Assembly (NCBI GenBank): GCA_023101885.1
Contig: JALPQD010000248.1
Coordinates: forward strand, 335,423-399,422
DNA from: Typhlomys cinereus
Taxonomy: Eukaryota; Chordata; Mammalia; Rodentia; Platacanthomyidae
Direction of reading: 5' to 3'
Length of the DNA stretch: 64,000 bases
This document shows, piece by piece, positions 58,823 to 64,000 of this stretch. The notes beneath the pieces are model-generated. The model had not been told where the DNA came from. It was given only the letters and a program-made list of their open reading frames with translations, and did no database searches. Position 1 is the first letter of the stretch, and each line of letters starts with the position of its first letter. Both the position numbers and the translations under genes were made by a program.

Positions 58823-59612
58823 TTTGTGAGTAAGCCTCTGGACCACACATGTGACCCCTGTCTTAGGTCGTCTCCCTTTGGAGATCATATCCATCTCTGG
58901 GTATCACACTTTGAGGTCCAGGCAAGCCTCTCCATGGTCTGTCTTAGGTTAACCCTAGCTTTAGAGATCTTACCCGTCATTGCTCAGCATGGAGGGCAGG
59001 GGAGGTGTATGAGTGGTGGCCATAGCCCCAGTTGGTATTCTGAATGGCGAGTAATGAATCTTGACCTGATGAAATTTAATAGCCTCTATTCTTTGCTGGA
59101 TGAATTGAGTGGCCCTATTATGATTCAAGGCCTAATGAGCAAGAAAAAGGACAAGGAGAGGGCCCAAGAGGGGGAGGAAGTAAGGGAGAAGGCCATTCTT
59201 GAAGTTCACACCTGCAAATCTCCAAATCCTCCGTCACAGGGCCAGATGAGGACTGTCAGCACCAGGATGGTCAAGCACAGTGATGTCATCCTCTGGTTCT
59301 GGAGAGAGAGCAAAGGGGTGATCCTCAGGGGTACAAGACTCCTTGGAGCTGCGTTTATCATCCTGTGGGAGGTACTTTAGGTCCCTGAGGGATCCAGATG
59401 GGGCATTTTTCACTCTGGGGAAAGACACAGCCAAATCCTTGCCCTGCTCATATAAAGGGGTCAGGCCTTCTCCAGGCTCCCATCAATGAGTCTTTCCAGC
59501 GCACCCAGATGGAGCTGTATGTGATAGAGGAAGTCCAGTGCCTCTGGAAAGGGGAAGCACGATCAGTCTTTGAAGAATTTAATATATTTAAAGTCAATAG
59601 CGCTCTCTTTAG
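58823..59612 (-). pseudogene. Env (transmembrane) relic
   Basis: Between integrase and the polypurine tract lie only 790 bases, too little for a whole env. One minus-strand frame near 59130-59200 has a hydrophobic run (GPLLVLFLLIRP) followed, in a neighbouring frame, by FIQQRIEAIKFHQVK-like residues. This resembles the membrane anchor and tail of a betaretroviral TM protein. Stops and frame changes break it. The surface subunit is absent. IAP elements commonly lack env, so this fits an IAP-like history. The 184-codon plus-strand frame at 58826-59380 is antisense to it and not a gene. Confidence 0.5.
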
Positions 59613-60049
59613 TTAATTATGAGGAGGTGATGACACCCCTTGTTGTTTTTGTAATTGGGCCTTAAGAGTTTGATTATGGTGCTCAATCATAGCTTGGCCC
59701 CGTGGATTGTGGGGGATCCCCATGGTGTGTGAGACACGCCATGTATTAAGGAAATCTATAAAGGTCTTACTAGTAAAGCACGGGCCATTATCGATTTTAA
59801 TTTGATCTGGAAGATCAAGTGTGGCAAAGAATTGAAGCATATGGATAATGGCATGTTTGGATTTTTCTCCTGTGTGGGCTGATGCCCAGAAGGCATGGGA
59901 GAAAGTATCACCGGTAAGAAAGACATCTTTGAGCTTGCCAAAAGGGGAGTAGTGGATGACGTCTATTTGCCATAAATTGTTGGGTCTTAGCCCACAAGGG
60001 TTGACCCCATCTTCTGAAGGGGAGGGATTTGTAAAAAAGATTGGCAGGA
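59613..60049 (-). pseudogene. ERV integrase, catalytic core
   Basis: The open frame that enters from the L1-insertion side (60071) contains WQIDVIHY (Asp 37), IKIDNGP (Asp 94) and GQAMIEHHNQTLK (Glu 130). There are exactly 35 residues between the last two, the DD35E triad of retroviral integrases. The enzyme inserts proviral DNA into the host genome. The core is intact as a frame, but its zinc-binding N-terminus is cut off by the L1 insertion. Ends in about KQQGVSSPPHN followed by stop. Confidence 0.9.
60033..60049. repeat. Left TSD of L1 in integrase
   Basis: aaaaaagattggcagga, repeated exactly at 60617-60633. Confidence 0.9.
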
Positions 60050-60616
60050 AAAGAAAATCAACAAACCACAATCCAGAACTTCAGAGACTCTATATCAACC
60101 ACATAGAACTAAGCCAGCCTAATCTCCCCCCATCCTGAAGCTCAGGGACATTTGCGGAAGAGGGGGCAGTAAGATTGTAAGAGCAAAAGGATTGGAGGAG
60201 CAATGATTTGAAGATTCTCCACACTAGTTAGGGCTGAAGCAATCATAATAGGACTTTGCATGCCCTGCGCAATGTCCAACACACTATTGACCTCACAAAG
60301 TCTAACATGGCTAAAGGCACCAAGATCCTTGGAGGCAAGGGATTGGCAGCCACAGTAGTGTTCCTATGCTTAAGGGGAACACGAGAAAGGGTTCAGGGAA
60401 ATGCCACTGGGTCCTTGTATGTCATCGGAGAGATGGACCAAGAGGAGAGTTAGGCATACACAATAAAGGACTCTCTGGGAATTGGGGGGGAGGCACTGGG
60501 AGATGGGAAGGGAGGGGGAGCACGGGCTTCAGGGGGAGGAGGAGGGGGGAGGGAACTGGTCTACCTATTAAGTTTGTATGAGCGTAAATAATAATAAAAA
60601 TGTTTAAAAATTAAAA
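60050..60616 (+). mobile_element. L1 3' end inserted in ERV integrase
   Basis: A 567-base L1 3' UTR in plus orientation with the G-rich tract at 60485-60552 and an A-rich tail near 60590-60622. An exact 17-base TSD flanks it. It is homologous to the minus-strand L1 3' UTRs at 694, 3716, 9036 and 29196. It was added after the provirus, in the antisense direction relative to it. Confidence 0.93.
60256..60453 (+). other. Open frame within L1 3' UTR (sense strand)
   Basis: A 65-codon member of the frame family described at 707-1021 (MAKGTKILGGKGLAATVVFL). No evidence of translation. Confidence 0.25.
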
Positions 60617-60633
60617 AAAAAAGATTGGCAGGA
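60617..60633. repeat. Right TSD of L1 in integrase
   Basis: Exact partner of 60033-60049, partly made of the L1 tail's A residues. Confidence 0.88.
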
Positions 60634-60780
60634 TTTGCAAGTGCGAATGATCTTTTTAAGATCCTTAATAGGCACTAAAGGATATTTGTTATGGAGGCCT
60701 CTCCAATTAGTGTGGGTGAGGCGATGGAAGCTAGTGGTCTCCTCAAAAGTCATGATAGATGCTATTTTTTCTGCCAGGGC
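60634..60780 (-). pseudogene. ERV integrase N-terminal zinc finger
   Basis: On the minus strand the segment reads FHRLTH (HX3H), THTNWRGLHNKYPL and RTCKSC (CX2C), the HHCC zinc-binding domain that opens retroviral integrases. The L1 insertion falls immediately after the last cysteine and separates it from the catalytic core. Upstream, GNALAEKIAS marks the end of RNase H, with a stop in between. Confidence 0.75.
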
Positions 60781-60819
60781 ATTGCCCTAGGAGAGGAACC
60801 CTGGTAGATTTTGGTGACC

Positions 60820-61260
60820 TCAAAGGTGTTGGAGGAAAATGGGGTTGGTCCTCTGTTTAAGTAGAGACCAAACTTGGATCATTGAGGGGCATATAGGGTT
60901 AGAGTCTAACCTGATGTGGGACTGAACTAGGTTGAGTAGTTGGTTGACAACATAAAGGCTGTCAGAGAACAGGTTGAATGACTCTTGTATGGTATCCAGT
61001 GCTAAGGCGACAGCTAATAGTTCTTTGAATTGTGCAGATCCTTCGATCTCATGGGTGACCAACCTGATAGGTGCTGGTATTTTACCCAGCTTATGGGGAG
61101 GGTAGACTACTAAAGATGCCCCTAAATGTCCCCCATCCATAAAAGCAGTAAGAAAATCAGGGTTAGGTTCGGAGAAGAAGAGTTTGGGGGGTACCCAGTT
61201 TAATCTAGTAAATGGACTCATCCATCTGTGGGAGCCATAATGACAGTCAGTTTTTCCCAT
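60820..61260 (-). pseudogene. ERV RNase H domain
   Basis: An open frame of 146 codons. Metal-binding residues are visible: AFMDGG (Asp 42), AQFKELLAV (Glu 80) and NLFSDSLYVV (Asp 100), in the order and spacing of retroviral RNase H. The enzyme removes the RNA strand during reverse transcription. The frame ends before the final Asp of the family, which lies in the next segment, where GNALAEK has Glu instead of the usual Asp. Confidence 0.85.
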
Positions 61261-61279
61261 AAACCCTTCTAGAGCTATG

Positions 61280-61641
61280 GCAATTCTATCATTGTTCCTC
61301 TGGAGCCGGGTGAAATCTGTTAGCTTAAAGGGAGCAATCAGGAAATGGGGCTCTATTCCAAACAGCCTGGTGGAGGTATGTCAGCCTTTGATATGCAACT
61401 TGGTCGGTCATAGACTACACCCTAGAGGCTCCACCAATGGAAAGATGTATCCAATGGATGGGGTGGCCCTCCTGGGCCAGAAGGGCAGTACACAAGGTGC
61501 TACTAGAGAATAAATAAAGAGTTACAGGAAGGAAAGGTTTGAATCTCTTTAGCACTAAAGTGTTTATGGCACATTGAACCTTTTGTAGCAGGTGTTTGTG
61601 TGATGAGTCAAGGCTCACAGGTCAAAAAGGGGAGCAAATGA
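61280..61641 (-). pseudogene. ERV RT thumb and connection region
   Basis: The open segment 61415-61618 reads SLDSSHKHLLQKVQCAI and CTALLAQEGHPIHWIHLS, which match in layout the region joining polymerase and RNase H in betaretroviral RT. The rest is out of frame. Confidence 0.7.
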
Positions 61642-62396
61642 TCAGTAGTTATAGGAATCCAGGGATCTCATCCAATTGATTTCCCCTAAGAGTTTTTGAA
61701 GCTCAGACAAGGTATAGGAATCTCGAATATATAATTGAAGCCTTATAGGGAAAACAGCATCTAAGGCTAATGTAGACCCCAGAATCTTAAAGGGAGGAAT
61801 TGTTTGTACTTTATTAGTTGAAACCTTAAAATTATAGGCCTCTAAGATGACAAGACCTTTGCCAGTAATCTTCTTAAGCCTCTGAGGATGAGGAGACCCT
61901 GAAGTAATGTCATCCTTATAAATATAAAATAATGAATCGGGTTGTTCCCTCAAAGAGGCAAAAATCTGGGACAGATAGTACTGGCAAATGGGAGAACTGT
62001 TAGCCATGCCTGGGCAATACGGTCCACTTGAATCTCAAATCAGGCCCCTCAAAATTGGTAGAGGGGATAGAGGAGGCGAATTTCTCAGTGTCATCAGGAT
62101 GTAGGGGAATAGAGAAAAAACAGTCTTTAATATCAATAATGGTTAAAAAATAACTAGAAGGTCCCCAGCGGGACCATCCGCTCATTAATTTTTCTTAGAT
62201 CATGTACAAACCTCCAGGAGCCATTGGTCTTTCTTATGACAAAAACAGGGGAGTTCCAAGGACTCATAGAGGGCCGAATATGTCCCAAGGATAGTTGTTG
62301 TTGAACTAGAATATGTAGTTGTTGTAACTTAAAGGTAGGTATGGGCCACTGCTCAACCCAGATGGGGCTTCCCAGCAGCCATCGAATCTTTGGCAC
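61642..62396 (-). pseudogene. ERV reverse transcriptase, fingers-palm, frameshifted
   Basis: Three frames in succession. 62154-62396 has PTFKLQQLHILVQQQLSLGH and SPWNSPVFVIRKTNGSWRF. 62000-62185 has [17 protein letters not shown] with the first catalytic Asp. 61642-62007 has YKDDI at 61920-61906 and the following LGEINW. The family's catalytic motif is Y-M/I/V-D-D, and the lysine in second position here is unusual. At least two indels disrupt the protein, which otherwise copies viral RNA into DNA. Confidence 0.85.
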
Positions 62397-62497
62397 CAGA
62401 AGACAAGCAGTGGCCTCTAGGATAGGGGGTGAGTTAGGAGGCGTCTGTGTTTGATCTGTTTTCTATAGTTGGGATATCTGATTCTCCCATCCTCAAA

Positions 62498-62782
62498 CTA
62501 TTGTTCATCCTCATATAAGGCCTTGTGGTCAGTGGTGATATAGGCTTCTGCCTCGCCAAGGATATCCTGGCCTAGGAGGTTTGCAATAAGCCCAGGAACC
62601 ACCAGGGGATGCACCTCTCCGTTCCCACCATCTGGTTCGGCCCAGTGTTGGTAGTCGGCTGTTTCCCAAGAGGTGGATTGTCCTCCGACACCAAGTAAAG
62701 GAGGGCCTGGGACCAGCTTCCAAGAGGAAGGCACTTCTTCTTTTCTAATAACTGTGTGATCAGCCCCAGTGTCGATAAGAAA
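62498..62782 (-). pseudogene. ERV aspartic protease
   Basis: The frame contains the active-site DTGADH (62756-62773), then PLLGVGGQ and VPGLIANLLGQDILGEA (the flap and the second conserved block, ending in the GRD/GQD-type motif). A TGA at 62783-62785 cuts the frame just before the active site. The protease would mature Gag and Pol. Confidence 0.85.
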
Positions 62783-62875
62783 TCAGAAATCTTTACCTCC
62801 CACAGTGAGTCTCATTTTAGGTCTAAGTCCCGGGATCAGTGGCACGGCCCAATGGGCATTGATAGTCTTTCTCTC

Positions 62876-63940
62876 CTAATATAATGGGGCTGGGGAATGC
62901 CCCTGAGGGAGTTTAAAGGCTTTGCCCTGGGTATTAAATTTAGATCTGCAGTCCTTGGCCCAGTGGAAGCCCTTTTTACATTTAGGGCAGGGTGTATGGG
63001 GTAGATTGGTGGGACCCGGGGTAGGGTATACCCCTCCAGCCCTGTGAGGACATTCTCTCTTAAAGGGGCCTTCTTTTCCACACCTGAAACATGTCCTTCC
63101 TTTGTTTCCCATTTGTTGTTGCAAGGCGCAGACCAGGGCAGACATTTCCTCACGTTGAGCTGCCTGCATGGCAGAGGCCATGGTTCTAGCTTGGTGGGAA
63201 GTGGATCCCACATCTTTGCTGGCTATGATCCATCTGGACATAGAGTGATTTTTTAGTCCAGCACAGGCTATTTTATGATCATAGTTCATCCCCTCCCACA
63301 GTAGGATTCTAGCAAACTGTTCCTGTAGAGGGCCAGGGGGAAGTTTTCTGATGAGACTCTTTTCCACCCTCTTCATGAAAGCGGCCAAATCTTCATTGGC
63401 CTTTTGTGTCATGCCTGTGATCGGGGGCTCAGTGGCGCCCTTCTCTAATCTCTTCCATGCATTTATTCCCAGTCTCCTAATTTGGTCTCTATAGGAATCA
63501 GGGATGGCTGCCTGCTGTAGCCCGGTTGTAAATTGGTCATTGTTACCAGAAAGCATCCCAAAAGTGATTGGGATAAGTGGCTGGGTGGACTGTTTGCACT
63601 CCCCTTGGGTGCAACATTCGTCTTGGTAGAAGGTGCACCATTTAATATACATTGGCCTGGGGAGCACGGCTCGGGCAAGGTCTTTCCAGTTCTGGGCAGT
63701 GCAGGGCTGGTGGGATAGGTCTCGGAGAATAGTCTCTGCCCAGGGGGAATTAGGGCCATCTTCTGCAATGGCCTTTTTTAGTTCTTTTAAGTCATGAGCC
63801 TCCCAAGGGTACCAGGCAGCAGGGCGGTTCCCACCAGGATTAATGTTACACGAAACAGCTCCATCAACCCACCCCCTGGGGGATATGGTGGGGGAGCGGA
63901 GGGAGGCTAAAAAGGATTTGTTGGAGGAATGCTGAACCGA
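62876..63940 (-). pseudogene. ERV gag: capsid and nucleocapsid
   Basis: The frame is open from a TGA at 63941-63943 down to its stop at 62876, about 355 codons. It encodes the capsid with GPNSPWAE near 63730, the major homology region NEDLAAFMKRVEKSL, and two CCHC zinc knuckles. Counted from the internal GTG at 63667, they are C193-C196-P201-C206 and C227-C230-H235-C240. The first knuckle has Pro in place of the metal-binding His (codon 63065-63067). Gag forms the particle and packages RNA. The matrix part and start codon lie outside the window. Confidence 0.88.
63883..63894 (-). other. PPPY late-domain-like motif, other frame
   Basis: The minus strand encodes APPPYPPGG in a frame one base off from the downstream capsid frame. 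PPPY motifs recruit NEDD4-type ligases for budding and occur in betaretroviral Gag. An in-frame TAG lies just upstream at 63907-63909. An indel between about 63850 and 63880 is the likely cause of the offset. Confidence 0.5.
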
Positions 63941-64000
63941 TCATGGCCAGAGGAGTCCCCACGAGGTCTTGAAACACTGCCGAAAGGGCCCAGAGAGGCG

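Noticed and set aside
58826..59380. 184-codon plus-strand open frame
   Set aside because: It is antisense to the env relic of the minus-strand provirus and has no recognisable domain.

Overview
The window is nuclear DNA of a mammal and almost certainly of a rodent. It is AT-rich and contains LINE-1 copies with poly(A) tails and target-site duplications (TSDs), tRNA-headed SINEs that open with ggctggagaggtggctcag (the B2-superfamily style of mouse-like rodents), TG...CA long terminal repeats, and a betaretrovirus/IAP-like endogenous retrovirus. I saw no 7SL-type (B1) SINE. The young L1 3' UTR and the youngest SINE do not look like the Mus or Rattus consensus I know. A mouse-related but non-murine lineage such as the jerboas is a reasonable guess, not a demonstration. 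I found no host protein-coding gene, tRNA, rRNA or CRISPR array. The long reading frames all belong to transposons, and most of the shorter ones fall in simple repeats or transposon antisense strands.

Layout: 1-679 unique; 694-2507 an L1 insertion with a 5' inversion; 3716-4590 an L1 3' end; 9036-15760 a nearly complete L1 on the minus strand with an 800-base 5' UTR, interrupted by a later L1 3' end and a SINE; 15775-29180 mostly unique DNA with old SINEs, a complete solo LTR (22036-22670) and an old L1 fragment; 29196-35298 a second nearly complete minus-strand L1 with a different 5' end; 35825-37035 an old L1 split by a 290-base TTTC tract; 38000-53340 unique DNA with SINEs, LTR relics, microsatellites and two local duplications; 53377-54001 a second solo LTR of the 22036 family, inverted and sitting inside a SINE; 54225-54600 two SINEs tail to tail; 56150-56610 an ERV1-like LTR; 57479-57814 a young SINE; 58341-64000 the 3' part of an endogenous retrovirus on the minus strand (gag-pro-pol-env relic-3' LTR), whose integrase region is split by an L1 3' end.

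Nothing here acts together as a host operon or pathway. The story is layered transposition: old L1s and B2-like SINEs, then ERVL-type LTRs, then the betaretroviral provirus and the younger L1s, then the youngest SINEs and short L1 ends nested inside them. The most informative points are the promoter exchange between the two long L1s, a deletion with a retained inverted fragment in one ORF1, a twin-primed insertion with a perfect TSD, two solo LTRs with 5-base TSDs, and a provirus that keeps readable catalytic motifs despite frameshifts and an L1 insertion. I did not find a convincing undescribed molecular system.
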